Shown here piece after piece: positions 25,846 to 35,383 of a DNA stretch of 64,000 bases. This DNA comes from Chitinilyticum aquatile DSM 21506 (GTDB lineage Bacteria > Pseudomonadota > Gammaproteobacteria > Burkholderiales > Chitinibacteraceae). Position 1 is the stretch's first letter. Every line of letters starts with the position of its first letter. The translations under genes and the position numbers were made by a program. The stretch spans positions 1 to 64,000 of the forward strand of contig NZ_AUMS01000004.1 in the NCBI RefSeq assembly GCF_000430805.1, written 5' to 3'. The notes below the pieces were generated by a model that saw only the letters and a program-made list of their open reading frames with translations, had not been told where the DNA came from and ran no database searches.

Positions 25846-27021
25846 TCATGCCTTGCCGCGCCAGGCATTCAGCGCCAGCAGCGCCAGTGCCCCACCGACC
25901 AGCCCCCAGAAGGCCGAGCCGATTCCGAACAGCGTCATGTCCGAGGCGGTAATCAGGAAGGTGATCAGCGCCGGCTCGCGCAGCGGCTCGTCACGCATGG
26001 CCATCGTGAGTCCCGCCGCCAGCGTGCCAAACAGCGCCAGGCCGGCGACCGCCATCACCAGCGCCTGCGGAAACGCAGCGAATACCGCACCCACAGTCGC
26101 GCCGGACAGGCCCAGCAGCAGATAGAAACCCCCGGCAGCGACGCTGGCAAGATAGCGGCGCTGCGGGTTTTCATGCGCCTGCGGTGTCATGCAGAGCGCG
26201 GCGGTTATGGCGGCCAGATTCAGGGCAAAACAGCCGAAGGGTGCCAGCAGCAGGTTCACCAGCCCTGTGCCGCCCAGAATGGGTGAAATCGGCGGTCGGA
26301 AACCGTTGGCATGCAGCGTTGCCACGCCCGGAATATTCTGCGAGGCCATCGTCACCGCAAAAAGCGGCACACCGACGCCCAGCAGCACGGAGGGCGTGAA
26401 TACCGGCGTCGTCCAGACGGGTGCAGCCAGCTGCAGGCTGAGCTGCTGCCAGTGCAGCTCGCCCTGCATGCCGGCAATCAGCATGCCGGCCAGCAGCACC
26501 AGTGGAATCACGTAGCGCGTGCGCAGGCGCTTGCCGGCCAGATAGACCAGAAACATGGCCAGCACCAGCCACAGGTGCTGCGGCATGACCTTGAACACGT
26601 TGCCGCCAAAGCGCACCAGAATGCCGGCCAGCAGCGCAGCGGCGAGCGGCATGGGCACGCGACTCATCATGCGCTCGAACAGGCCGGTGACGCCGCACAG
26701 CATCATCAGCCCGGCCGAAAAGACAAAAGCGCCGATGGCCTCCGGCATGCTGACGCCGGAGAGGCTGGTAATCAGCAGCGCCGCGCCCGGCGTCGACCAG
26801 GCCGTCACGACAGGAACGCGATAGCGTAGCGAGAGCAAAATGCAGGTCAGCCCCATCCCGATACCCAGCGCCATCAGCCACGACGCCAGTTGCGACGGCG
26901 TCGCGCCGGCACTGCGCGCGGCCTCGAAGACAATGGCGGCCGAACTGGTATAGCCGACCAGCACGGTCACAAAACCGGCCGTCAGCGCGGGAAAATCCTG
27001 GCGAGTGAGCATGGGGCACAT
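25846..27021 (-). CDS. benE: BenE-family benzoate/H+ symporter-like transporter
   Basis: 391 residues with about 12 hydrophobic helices; family hallmarks include LTAGFVTVLVGYTSSAAIVFEA split across the first helix, STPGAALLITS, MASQNIPGVATL and LGGTGLVNLLLAPFGCFALN. Named for benzoate uptake, but most BenE homologues have no proven substrate and no aromatic catabolic genes are nearby. Start at 27021; ATG 27012 is possible. Single gene, divergent from the histidine kinase. Confidence 0.9.
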   Translation of the reverse strand: MCPMLTRQDFPALTAGFVTVLVGYTSSAAIVFEAARSAGATPSQLASWLMALGIGMGLTCILLSLRYRVPVVTAWSTPGAALLITSLSGVSMPEAIGAFVFSAGLMMLCGVTGLFERMMSRVPMPLAAALLAGILVRFGGNVFKVMPQHLWLVLAMFLVYLAGKRLRTRYVIPLVLLAGMLIAGMQGELHWQQLSLQLAAPVWTTPVFTPSVLLGVGVPLFAVTMASQNIPGVATLHANGFRPPISPILGGTGLVNLLLAPFGCFALNLAAITAALCMTPQAHENPQRRYLASVAAGGFYLLLGLSGATVGAVFAAFPQALVMAVAGLALFGTLAAGLTMAMRDEPLREPALITFLITASDMTLFGIGSAFWGLVGGALALLALNAWRGKA

Positions 27022-27160
27022 CCATGTCGTGCAATGCCCGCCATTATGCCTGCAAAGCCCGATCGCACTGCAGCGAATCCGCCACTGGCCAGCCGGCTTT
27101 CATATCGGTCCACGCCACGCCAGTCTATGCTGGAAATCACCGGAGCCAAACAGTCCGCCC

Positions 27161-29572
27161 ATGCCCATTCCTGCCACCACCACGATTGCCAGCCTGCTCG
27201 GCCAGATTGCAGCCTGCCCCGCCGACCGGCAGGAAGAAGCGCGCGAGCTGTGCGAAGCGGCATTTGCCCAGGCGCGCCTCCTGCGCGATTACGCCGGCTT
27301 TGTCGCCATCGCCGAGCATTACGGCCACATCATGGACAACCTGGGCCGCGCCGTGCTCGGGCGTGACCGCATGTACGAAGCACTGCAGATCGCCCAGTCG
27401 CTGCATCTCTTTGCTGCCGAAGCACACCTGCTCGAATCGATCGGCCGCAGCCATTATGTACAGGGCGAATACCACCGTGCGCTGCAGTTCTGGGCACGCT
27501 GCATTGAAGTGGCAACACTGGCCCAGGAGTGGAATACGCAGATTCTGGCCTATATCGGGCTGGGGATGATCCACGATGCGCTGAAAGACCCGGCCACCGC
27601 CGTCGTCATCCAGCGCAATGCACTGCAGCGCATGCAGCAGCACAATATCCGCAGCCCCTATCTGGAAGCCAAGGCCAGGATTAACCTCGGCCACAATCTG
27701 CGCCAGATCGGCGAACTGACCGAAGCCGAGCAGCAGTACACCACGACCCTGGCACTGTGCCGTACGCACGGACTGACCGAATTCGAAACCGAGACAGCGT
27801 TCCGTCTCGCCGAAACCCGGCTGGCACAGGGTCAGACCGCCCAGGTGCGGGATCTGCTGGAGCCGGCGCTGGCTACGGCCCGCCAGGCAGGTTACTCCTG
27901 GACCGAAATCAATGTGCTGCGCGTGCTGGGCCTGCTGGAAGTGCAAAACCGGCATCCGGAAAAAGGCCTGCCCTTGCTGCAAAAGGCCATCGTGCAGGCA
28001 GAAGCCATCGCCAACCAGCATCTGCTGGCGGCGCTGCTGCTGGATGCGGCGGAATGTGCGGCGGCGGCGGGCAATTGCGAGCTGGCCCTGCAGTACTACC
28101 GCAAGGGGCATCACATGGAGCTGAGTGTCGTGCGCGAAGCGGCGCCACAGCGCATGGGCGAGCTGGAAAACTGGGCCGGACTGCGCCCCAGCAGTGGCCA
28201 GCAACTGCTCGAATTGTCCAACAGCAGCCAGGTCGATCTGGGTGAGCTGGATGAGGCCTTCAAACAGATCACCCGCTGCGGCTGCCTGGTCATGGAAGTA
28301 TCCCGAGTGGGTATATGGCTTTATGACGAGCAAAACCAAAGGCTATCAGCACATACCCTTAGCATTGAAGGGAAAGACAGCGACACGGCCCTGCCCATTC
28401 TGACCGCCGGCACCTGCCCGGCACTGTTCGAATGGATCAAGCGCGGCGGACCACTGGTTGCCCATGACGCACGCCATCACCAGCTGAGCTGGGAGCTGCT
28501 CGACGAATACCTGCAGCCGTATAACATCCATTCACTCCTGGGTTACCCGCTGCGCATCGAGCGCAAGGTCGTTGCCATCCTTCTGTGCGAAGCCGCCGGC
28601 GAACAGCGCAACTGGACGCCGGAAGAAATCGCCCGCGGCAACCAGCTTGCCGACATCGCAGCCCGCGCACTGATCAATCACGAGCGCCAGCTTGACCAGC
28701 TGAATATCCAGCAGCTGAACGCCGGCCTGACACAAGCCAACGAAGAACTGGAGGCTCGCGTGGCGGCACGCAGTGCCGAGCTGGCGCAAGCCATGAACCA
28801 GCTGGTGCAGACCGAAAAAATGGCGGCGCTGGGAAGCCTTGTCGCCGGCGTGGCGCACGAACTGAACACGCCGCTGGGCATTTCACTGACGACTGCCACT
28901 ACCTTTGGCGACTCGGCACGCAGCCTGCAAAAACGGCTTGCAGCCGGCCCGATCAAGCGCAGCGAGCTGGACGACTTCCTGAACCAGACCAATGAAGCAG
29001 CGAAGCTGATCGAACACAATTGCTGGCGCGCGGCCGAGATGATCGCCAACTTCAAGCAGGTGGCCGTCGACACGGCGTCCGACCTGCGCCGCCGGTTCAA
29101 TCTGGCCACAACTGTCAGCGAAATGATGTTTGCGCTGGGGCCACGCTTCAAGCACACCACGCACCGCATCAGCACCGACATTCCCGACAACCTTGAATTT
29201 GACAGCTACCCCGGTGCCCTCGAACAGGTGCTGAGCAATCTGCTGATGAATGCGCTCATTCACGGCTTTGCCGACCGCAAGAACGGGCAGATCATGATCA
29301 CCGCGCGAGCCAAGGACAAGGACAATGTCGAACTGGTGTTCAGCGACAACGGCAATGGCATTCCGCCCGAACTGCAGAAGCGCGTGTTCGAGCCCTTTTT
29401 CACCACCCGCTTCGGGCAGGGCGGCAGCGGGCTGGGGCTCTATCTGGTCTATACCCTGGTCTGTGGACGGCTGGCTGGCCAGATCGAGCTGCACAGCAAG
29501 CCTCTGGAAGGCACCAGCTTCGTCATCACCCTGCCACTGCGGCATCCGGATGCCCGGACTCCGGCCAGCTGA
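27161..29572 (+). CDS. Soluble TPR-GAF sensor histidine kinase
   Basis: 803 residues, no signal peptide or membrane helix. A TPR-like helical array fills about 20-340 (repeats such as ALQFWARCIEVATLAQEW and EAEQQYTTTLALCRTHG). A GAF domain spans about 365-510 and a coiled coil about 515-560. The phospho-acceptor region VAGVAHELNTPLGIS is near residue 565. The ATPase domain (about 690-795) has LSNLLMNALIHGF, FSDNGNGIP and GSGLGLYLV. This layout resembles TPR-GAF-HK proteins that report cytosolic signals. No response regulator lies next to it, so it is an orphan kinase. A 50-nt repeat copy sits in the GAF core. Confidence 0.9.
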   Translation: MPIPATTTIASLLGQIAACPADRQEEARELCEAAFAQARLLRDYAGFVAIAEHYGHIMDNLGRAVLGRDRMYEALQIAQSLHLFAAEAHLLESIGRSHYVQGEYHRALQFWARCIEVATLAQEWNTQILAYIGLGMIHDALKDPATAVVIQRNALQRMQQHNIRSPYLEAKARINLGHNLRQIGELTEAEQQYTTTLALCRTHGLTEFETETAFRLAETRLAQGQTAQVRDLLEPALATARQAGYSWTEINVLRVLGLLEVQNRHPEKGLPLLQKAIVQAEAIANQHLLAALLLDAAECAAAAGNCELALQYYRKGHHMELSVVREAAPQRMGELENWAGLRPSSGQQLLELSNSSQVDLGELDEAFKQITRCGCLVMEVSRVGIWLYDEQNQRLSAHTLSIEGKDSDTALPILTAGTCPALFEWIKRGGPLVAHDARHHQLSWELLDEYLQPYNIHSLLGYPLRIERKVVAILLCEAAGEQRNWTPEEIARGNQLADIAARALINHERQLDQLNIQQLNAGLTQANEELEARVAARSAELAQAMNQLVQTEKMAALGSLVAGVAHELNTPLGISLTTATTFGDSARSLQKRLAAGPIKRSELDDFLNQTNEAAKLIEHNCWRAAEMIANFKQVAVDTASDLRRRFNLATTVSEMMFALGPRFKHTTHRISTDIPDNLEFDSYPGALEQVLSNLLMNALIHGFADRKNGQIMITARAKDKDNVELVFSDNGNGIPPELQKRVFEPFFTTRFGQGGSGLGLYLVYTLVCGRLAGQIELHSKPLEGTSFVITLPLRHPDARTPAS
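28309..28358. repeat. Palindromic element, coding copy (GAF domain), 50 nt
   Basis: Exact GGGTATATGGC and ACATACCC ends, one nucleotide longer than the norm. The right half CAAAGGCTATCAGCACATAC is nearly the same as the reversed left half of the copy in the di-heme oxidoreductase gene. Codons ATA, CTT, AGG, CTA, TCA and GCA cluster here, while the encoded RVGIWLYDEQNQRLSA is a standard GAF sequence. Confidence 0.78.
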
Positions 29573-29583
29573 ATTCCCTCTTG

Positions 29584-29627
29584 GCCACGCAAAAACAGCG
29601 ACCCGAAGGTCGCTGTTTTTGCGTGGC
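29584..29627. terminator. Perfect 20-bp bidirectional terminator hairpin
   Basis: A perfect 20-bp stem (29584-29603 with 29608-29627) around loop CGAA, with A5 and T5 runs inside the stem. It lies between the convergent histidine kinase and secA genes and can stop both. Confidence 0.92.
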
Positions 29628-29638
29628 ACCAGAGCAGA

Positions 29639-32368
29639 TCAGCTCAATGCGCCATGGCAATGCTTGAACTTCTTGCCGGAACCGCAGGGGCAAGGATCAT
29701 TGCGCCCGACATTCGCGTAAGGATTGTTGGCCGGGGTCGGCTGAAAATCATTATCCGCGCTGGCCAGCGAGGCTTCACCACCAAATGCAGGATGTGCTTC
29801 GTCATGACGGAACTGCATCGCGCTTTCCGGCACGGCTTCCGGCTCCGGCATCTCGACATCTTCCGGACTGCGGATCTGCACCTTCATCACCACCGAGACG
29901 GTATCGCGCTTGATGTTGGCCAGCAGTTCGGAGAAGAGTTCGAACGATTCGCGCTTGTATTCCTGCTTCGGATTCTTCTGGGCGTAGCCGCGCAGATGGA
30001 TGCCCTGACGCAGATGATCGAGCGCGCCCAGATGTTCGCGCCAGTGCTGGTCAAGGAATTGCAGCAGGACAGAGCGCTCGAAATGACGGAAACCCTGCAC
30101 ACCGGCCTGCTCGACCTTGCTTTCGTAAAGCTCGCGGGCCGCATCGAGGACACGCTGGCGCATGGCATCGGTGGTCAGGCTGGTTTCGTCGGCGATCCAG
30201 CGGGCAACCGGCAGTTCCAGACCCATTTCGCCCAGCTCGCGCTCAAGACCAGCGGCATCCCAGAGTTCTTCCATCGATTGCGGCGGAATGTACTGGTCAA
30301 ACAGGTCACCGAAGTAGCCATCACGCAGTGCGGCAATGGTTTCGGCCACATCTTCGTTTTCGAGCAGTTCGTTACGCTGCGAGTAGATGGCCTTGCGCTG
30401 CTCGTTGGCCACATCATCATATTCCAGCAACTGCTTGCGGATATCGAAGTTGCGGCCCTCTACCTTGCGTTGTGACGATTCGATGGCGCGACTGACCATG
30501 CGCGACTCGATCGCTTCGCCTTCCGGAATCTTCAGCATGTTCATCACGGCAGAAACACGCTCGCCACCAAAAATGCGCAGCAGCGGGTCTTCCAGCGACA
30601 GGTAGAAACGGCTTGAACCCGGATCACCCTGACGGCCGGAACGGCCGCGCAGCTGGTTGTCGATGCGGCGCGATTCGTGGCGCTCGGTGCCGATAATGTG
30701 CAGACCACCAGCGGCAACCACGGCATCATGCACCGGCTGCCATGCAGCCTTGGCCTCAGCGATGGCTGCCGCCTTGCCGGCTTCATCCAGCTCGGCATTC
30801 TTCTCAATCGCGCGAATCTGGCTTTCAAGGCTGCCCCCCAGCACGATGTCGGTACCGCGGCCCGCCATGTTGGTCGCAATGGTTACCACACCGGGGCTGC
30901 CGGCCTGGGCAACAATTTCAGCTTCGCGGGCGTGCTGCTTGGCATTCAGGACATTGTGCGCAATGCCGGCCTCATCCAGCAGTCCGGACAGCAGTTCGGA
31001 CTGCTCGATGGATGTCGTACCGACGAGCACCGGCTGCTTGCGCTCAACGCAGTCCTTGATGTCGGCAATAATGGCCAGGTATTTTTCATTGGCCGTCTTG
31101 TAGACCTGATCCTGCTTGTCCTGGCGAATCATTGGGCGGTTGGTCGGGATGATCACGGTTTCCAGCCCGTAAATCTGCTGGAATTCGTAGGCCTCGGTAT
31201 CCGCCGTACCAGTCATGCCGGCAAGCTTGCCGTACATGCGGAAATAATTCTGCAGGGTGATGCTGGCGAGCGTCTGGTTTTCCTGGTTGACGGTGACGCC
31301 TTCCTTGGCCTCGACGGCCTGGTGCAAGCCATCCGACCAGCGACGGCCGGTCTGCAGGCGCCCGGTGAACTCGTCAACGATGACGATTTCGCCATCGAGC
31401 ACGACGTAATCCTTGTCGCGGGTAAAGAGCGCATGCGCCTTCAGGGCGGCATTCAGGTGATGGACCAGGCTGATGTTGCTGGCGGTATAGAGGCTGTCAC
31501 CTTCCGGCAGCAGGCCCATGCGGGTCAGGATACCTTCGACCTTTTCGTGACCAGCCTCGGACAGCAGCACCGAATTGGCTTTTTCATCGACATAATAATC
31601 GCCTTCGCCTTCTTCGGTTTCCTGCTTGGTGAGCTGTGAGGGAACGGTGTTCATGGCCTGGTACAGCTCGGTGCTGTCATCGGCCGGGCCGGAAATGATC
31701 AGTGGCGTGCGCGCTTCATCGATCAGGATGGAATCCACCTCATCGACGATCGCGTAGGCCAGACCGCGCTGCACGCGCTCTTCACGCCGGAAGGCCATGT
31801 TGTCGCGCAGGTAGTCGAAACCGAATTCGTTATTGGTGCCGTAGGTTATGTCGCACTGGTATGCACCCTGCTTTTCATCATGCGTCTTGCTGTTCAGGTT
31901 TACGCCGCAGCTCAGGCCGAGGAAATTGAACAGCTTGCCCATGGTGGCCGCATCGCGGCTTGCCAGATAATCATTGACGGTAATGACATGCACGCCACGG
32001 CCGGTCAGCGCATTCAGATAGGCCGGCAGCGTCGCCACCAGCGTCTTGCCTTCACCGGTACGCATTTCGGCAATCTTGCCCTGATGCAGCGTGAGACCGC
32101 CGATCAGTTGCACATCGAAGTGGCGCATGCCCAGACTGCGCACCGAACCTTCGCGACAAACCGCAAAGGCTTCGGGCAGGAGCTGGTCCAGCGTTTCCCC
32201 TTTGGCAAAGCGTTCCTTGAACTCGGCAGTCTTGGCGCGCAATTCGTCATCGCTCAAGGCCTTGATCTGCGGCTCCAGCGCATTGATCTGCTTGACGATC
32301 GCGCGATACTGCTTGAGCAGCCGGTCATTGCGGCTGCCGAACACTTTTTTGAACAGGGTAGAAATCAT
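29639..32368 (-). CDS. secA: Preprotein translocase ATPase SecA
   Basis: 909 residues, the normal length. Walker A is in [17 protein letters not shown], the DEAD-like box in [16 protein letters not shown], and motif VI near [15 protein letters not shown]. The C-terminal zinc-binding SecB/ribosome contact is complete: [14 protein letters not shown]. It drives Sec-dependent export at the inner membrane. It lies 116 nt downstream of an M23 peptidase gene on the same strand. Confidence 0.99.
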   Translation of the reverse strand: MISTLFKKVFGSRNDRLLKQYRAIVKQINALEPQIKALSDDELRAKTAEFKERFAKGETLDQLLPEAFAVCREGSVRSLGMRHFDVQLIGGLTLHQGKIAEMRTGEGKTLVATLPAYLNALTGRGVHVITVNDYLASRDAATMGKLFNFLGLSCGVNLNSKTHDEKQGAYQCDITYGTNNEFGFDYLRDNMAFRREERVQRGLAYAIVDEVDSILIDEARTPLIISGPADDSTELYQAMNTVPSQLTKQETEEGEGDYYVDEKANSVLLSEAGHEKVEGILTRMGLLPEGDSLYTASNISLVHHLNAALKAHALFTRDKDYVVLDGEIVIVDEFTGRLQTGRRWSDGLHQAVEAKEGVTVNQENQTLASITLQNYFRMYGKLAGMTGTADTEAYEFQQIYGLETVIIPTNRPMIRQDKQDQVYKTANEKYLAIIADIKDCVERKQPVLVGTTSIEQSELLSGLLDEAGIAHNVLNAKQHAREAEIVAQAGSPGVVTIATNMAGRGTDIVLGGSLESQIRAIEKNAELDEAGKAAAIAEAKAAWQPVHDAVVAAGGLHIIGTERHESRRIDNQLRGRSGRQGDPGSSRFYLSLEDPLLRIFGGERVSAVMNMLKIPEGEAIESRMVSRAIESSQRKVEGRNFDIRKQLLEYDDVANEQRKAIYSQRNELLENEDVAETIAALRDGYFGDLFDQYIPPQSMEELWDAAGLERELGEMGLELPVARWIADETSLTTDAMRQRVLDAARELYESKVEQAGVQGFRHFERSVLLQFLDQHWREHLGALDHLRQGIHLRGYAQKNPKQEYKRESFELFSELLANIKRDTVSVVMKVQIRSPEDVEMPEPEAVPESAMQFRHDEAHPAFGGEASLASADNDFQPTPANNPYANVGRNDPCPCGSGKKFKHCHGALS

Positions 32369-32484
32369 GGTTTTATCAACTCACCCGAGGCGGGCATGGG
32401 TTTAATTATCAGGCAGCGTCGCAGCATGAACCCCGTAAGATATGGCGTCAAGCCCTGCGGTTTCAAGCGGCGCAAATGACTTTA

Positions 32485-33351
32485 TCATGGTGCGCTGGCG
32501 ATCAGCGTATCCGGCGCGACAAAGCGCAGAGGATTCTGTGCCACACCAAGAAAGCGGATTTCGAAGTGAAGATGCGGCCCCGTTGAGCGGCCGGTGCTGC
32601 CCACCAGGGCAATATCCTGGCCGACCTTCACCGTGTCGCCTTCCTTCACGAGCAGCTCGCTGGCATGAGCATAACGGCTGGTGACACCATTGCCGTGATC
32701 AAGGTCAATCATATTGCCATACTGGGCATGCCAGCCCGCGAAGCGCACCTGACCATCGGCAGCCGCCTGGATGGGGGTTCCCGATGGCGCAGAAAAGTCG
32801 AGTCCTTCATGGAAGGCCTGCGTGCCACGGAAAGGATCGGAGCGCCAGCCGAAGCTCGATGTCTGCATCCCGGTCGCAATCGGGGCATGCACCGGCAGCT
32901 GCGAGGTCTTGGGCTGAAACAGCAGGGTCTGCGCAACACTCAGGGCATCGAGATAGCCCTGCGACTGGGCACTGCTCTGCTGCAGGGCTCCCGTCAGTTC
33001 AGCAAGCGTAAGCCGGTCGGTACTGCGGAACACACCACCACGCGGCACGGGCTGCTCCGACAGGAAAGGCTTCACATCCAGTCCGGTGCGCTTGCCCACT
33101 TCGACCGCCAGCTGATCCATCCGGGTGAGCCTGGCCTGCAATTCGCCTATCTGCACGGCCAGCGCGTTCATCGTCGCGCGGTCTGCCGGTGTCAGCGCCC
33201 TGGCACTTTGCGGACGCGATGCCACCCAGTTGCCGGCAAAAAAGGCCGCCACCAGCAGCAAAACCAGTACCGGCAGCGTAAACAAGGCCAGTTGCAAGGG
33301 GCCGAGGGAAACTGCCTTTGCCAAACGGCTGGAAACCACAATAACATTCAT
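32485..33351 (-). CDS. M23-family cell-wall metallopeptidase
   Basis: 288 residues from the ATG at 33351. One membrane helix near 20-42 anchors it to the inner membrane with the rest in the periplasm. A coiled region (MNALAVQIGELQARLTRM) leads to a LytM domain with zinc motifs FHEGLDFSAPSGTP (HxxxD) and TGPHLHFEIR (HxH). It either cuts peptidoglycan cross-bridges or activates amidases; all visible catalytic residues are kept, which favours an enzyme. The dciA / M23 / secA order is common in betaproteobacteria. Confidence 0.93.
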   Translation of the reverse strand: MNVIVVSSRLAKAVSLGPLQLALFTLPVLVLLLVAAFFAGNWVASRPQSARALTPADRATMNALAVQIGELQARLTRMDQLAVEVGKRTGLDVKPFLSEQPVPRGGVFRSTDRLTLAELTGALQQSSAQSQGYLDALSVAQTLLFQPKTSQLPVHAPIATGMQTSSFGWRSDPFRGTQAFHEGLDFSAPSGTPIQAAADGQVRFAGWHAQYGNMIDLDHGNGVTSRYAHASELLVKEGDTVKVGQDIALVGSTGRSTGPHLHFEIRFLGVAQNPLRFVAPDTLIASAP

Positions 33352-33377
33352 GGCATACCTCACGCCCTGAAAACCCG

Positions 33378-33815
33378 ATGAAATTCATCCGCCGCGGCAA
33401 CCCGCTCAATTCGGATCAGCAACTGCGCCCCATCCTTCAGCAAGTTGCCGAGCTGGAGCGCGTGCTGGCACTGGTACGCCAGAGCTTGCCCACTGAAGTC
33501 GCTGCCTGCTGCCTTGCAGCAAGCTGGTCGGGCAATCAGCTCATCGTAGCGGTCAGCAGCGGCGCGGCAGCGATGCGCCTCAGGCACTGCATTCCCTCTG
33601 TCATCCGGCACCTGCACGAAACTGGTGTTGCCGTCGACGGCATCACACCCCGCATCAGCAGTGCACTACTGCCAGGCTGGCAGCCGCCGAAGCAGCTGCA
33701 ACTGCCGGACTCGGCATGCGACGCATTTAGCTCGCTGGCCGATGAGGTCAGCGACCCGGGACTGAAGGATGCAGTCCTGAATCTGCTGAGCCATCATGCA
33801 AAACGCAGGCCCTGA
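33378..33815 (+). CDS. dciA: DciA-like (DUF721) replicative helicase operator
   Basis: 145 residues. The N-terminal KH-like DUF721 fold is seen in LQQVAELERVLALVRQSLP, LAASWSGNQLIVAVSSGAAAMRLRH and HLHETGVAVDGI. DciA loads or positions the DnaB helicase in bacteria that lack DnaC. It is divergent from the M23 gene, and its stop codon lies within a terminator hairpin. Confidence 0.85.
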   Translation: MKFIRRGNPLNSDQQLRPILQQVAELERVLALVRQSLPTEVAACCLAASWSGNQLIVAVSSGAAAMRLRHCIPSVIRHLHETGVAVDGITPRISSALLPGWQPPKQLQLPDSACDAFSSLADEVSDPGLKDAVLNLLSHHAKRRP

Positions 33816-33830
33816 AGGCCTGCGTTTTGC
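33798..33830. terminator. Bidirectional terminator between dciA and dsbA
   Basis: GCAAAACGCAGGCC (33798-33811) pairs exactly with 33817-33830 around a 5-nt loop. The dciA TGA (33813-33815) is in the loop. A-run and T-run allow termination in both directions. Confidence 0.88.
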
Positions 33831-33844
33831 ACTGCCGGGATGGC

Positions 33845-34483
33845 TTATTTCTTTTTACCGCCCTTCGCACGCTCTTGAGCCAGCAGCGCATCAACCGTCT
33901 GCAATACTGACGCTTCTTCCGACGCATTCGCCGGCAGCGCAATATAGCGGCCACTGACAACAAAACGCGGCACGCCATCCACGCCGTAATCGCGCGTCAT
34001 CTTGGCCAGATTGCTCTGCATCACACCCATGCTGAAGCCGTTATAGATTGCCTTGAATTTCTCGACATCGACCTGCTGGGTTTTCAACCAGGCATAGAGC
34101 ACGTCTTCCTTGCGCAGCTCCAGCTTGTCCTGGAAGATCGCCTTGAATACAGCCGGCTGCAGCTTGGTATCAAGCCCCATTGCCTGCAGGGTCAGAAAGA
34201 GTTTCACATGCCCTTCGCGACTGGGATCTTCCCAGTTGATGTGGACGCGGCGGAAATTCACGTCCTTTGGCAGCTTGCCAGCCCAGGCTTCGACAGCTGG
34301 ATTGATGGAATTGCAGTGAGGGCAGGCATACCAGAAAAATTCGATCACTTCGAGTTTGCCCGGCTGGCTAACCGGCTGCGGCCGGTCCATCAGCTTGTAA
34401 TCCTTGCCCTGCTGCAGCGCCGCACTTGCCGTGCCGGCAGCCATCAAGCCGAAAACCACTACCAGTTTGCTCAACCAGCGCAT
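33845..34483 (-). CDS. dsbA: Periplasmic thiol:disulfide oxidoreductase
   Basis: 212 residues with a signal peptide of about 21 residues. The active site C54-P-H-C57 lies in WYACPHCNS, the DsbA dipeptide; the cis-proline loop is DGVPRFVVSG. It introduces disulfides into exported proteins. It follows the SPOR-protein gene by 53 nt on the same strand, an order common in betaproteobacteria. Confidence 0.96.
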   Translation of the reverse strand: MRWLSKLVVVFGLMAAGTASAALQQGKDYKLMDRPQPVSQPGKLEVIEFFWYACPHCNSINPAVEAWAGKLPKDVNFRRVHINWEDPSREGHVKLFLTLQAMGLDTKLQPAVFKAIFQDKLELRKEDVLYAWLKTQQVDVEKFKAIYNGFSMGVMQSNLAKMTRDYGVDGVPRFVVSGRYIALPANASEEASVLQTVDALLAQERAKGGKKK

Positions 34484-34536
34484 CTTCCAATCCTTGTTTG
34501 CGTTAAATCGGTGAAATGAACAGTGATGCCGCTGGC

Positions 34537-35187
34537 TTACTTGCCGCGGATCACGGTGCTGTCGATACCATTGCTCTTGAGTTGCGCCCGCACCTTGTCC
34601 AGCTCTTCATTGCTGGAGTAGGGGCCGATGCGCACACGATGCCACACGCCCTTGTCCGGCACTTCGCTGGTCAGGATGCGCGACTCGACGCCAATCAGGG
34701 CAAGCTTGGCCTTCAGATTATCGGCATCTGCCTCATTCTGGAAAGCCCCGGCCTGCAACCAGCCACCTTTGGCAACAGGTGCACTGGCGCGCGATGCCGC
34801 ACTGGCATCCGGCCGCGGCTTGGGAGCCGGCGTCGCGGTTGGAGCCGGGCGCGCTGGTTTGGTTTCCGTCTCGGGCAGCATTTTGTAAAAATCGAACTGC
34901 GTGGTGCTGGCTTCCGCCGGCGCACTGCCCACCTCGGGCGCGGCGACTTCATCCTTGTCGCGCTTGGGGCGCATAACTTCAGGCTTGGCTTCCGGTGTCT
35001 GCGATGCCGCCGCGCTCTGGCTGGCCGGTACCTTGCTGGCAAACGGGCTGGCGCTGCGGTTCAGATAGATGGTTACGCCCACAGCAATCGCAACGCCGAT
35101 GAACAGGCCAATCAGGAGGCCGGCGAGCATGGAGCTGCCGCCCGAGGAGTGGCCGGATGAGCGGGGCTTGCGGGAAGGAGCTGGCAT
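34537..35187 (-). CDS. SPOR-domain inner-membrane protein (FtsN-like)
   Basis: 216 residues: a short basic cytoplasmic tail (MPAPSRKPRSSGHS), one membrane helix (about 21-42, LAGLLIGLFIGVAIAVGVTI), a Pro/Ala/Lys-rich linker, and a SPOR domain (about 142-214; GGWLQAGAFQNEADADNLKAK, VWHRVRIGPYSS). SPOR domains bind denuded glycan strands at the division septum. FtsN function is plausible but not proven. Confidence 0.88.
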   Translation of the reverse strand: MPAPSRKPRSSGHSSGGSSMLAGLLIGLFIGVAIAVGVTIYLNRSASPFASKVPASQSAAASQTPEAKPEVMRPKRDKDEVAAPEVGSAPAEASTTQFDFYKMLPETETKPARPAPTATPAPKPRPDASAASRASAPVAKGGWLQAGAFQNEADADNLKAKLALIGVESRILTSEVPDKGVWHRVRIGPYSSNEELDKVRAQLKSNGIDSTVIRGK

Positions 35188-35341
35188 GCGAAAGAAATCT
35201 CCGTAGCGTTTCTTGGCTGGATGTGCGCGGGATTATACGCTCGCCTGCGCCGGAACCACCATGCGCATGCTCACACACCGCCGAACGCAGGAAAAGCCGC
35301 ACGAAAACGCGAACCATTTGCATTGCCGGCAAAACCTACTT

Positions 35342-35360
35342 GATAATGGATGTCATTAGC
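35342..35360 (+). promoter_or_regulatory. Putative Fur box before the imelysin cluster
   Basis: GATAATGGATGTCATTAGC matches 14 of 19 positions of the Fur consensus GATAATGATAATCATTATC. It lies 24 nt upstream of the first imelysin ATG, which fits repression by iron-loaded Fur. Confidence 0.75.
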
Positions 35361-35383
35361 AAATCAGTAAGGCGCGTTCCGTC

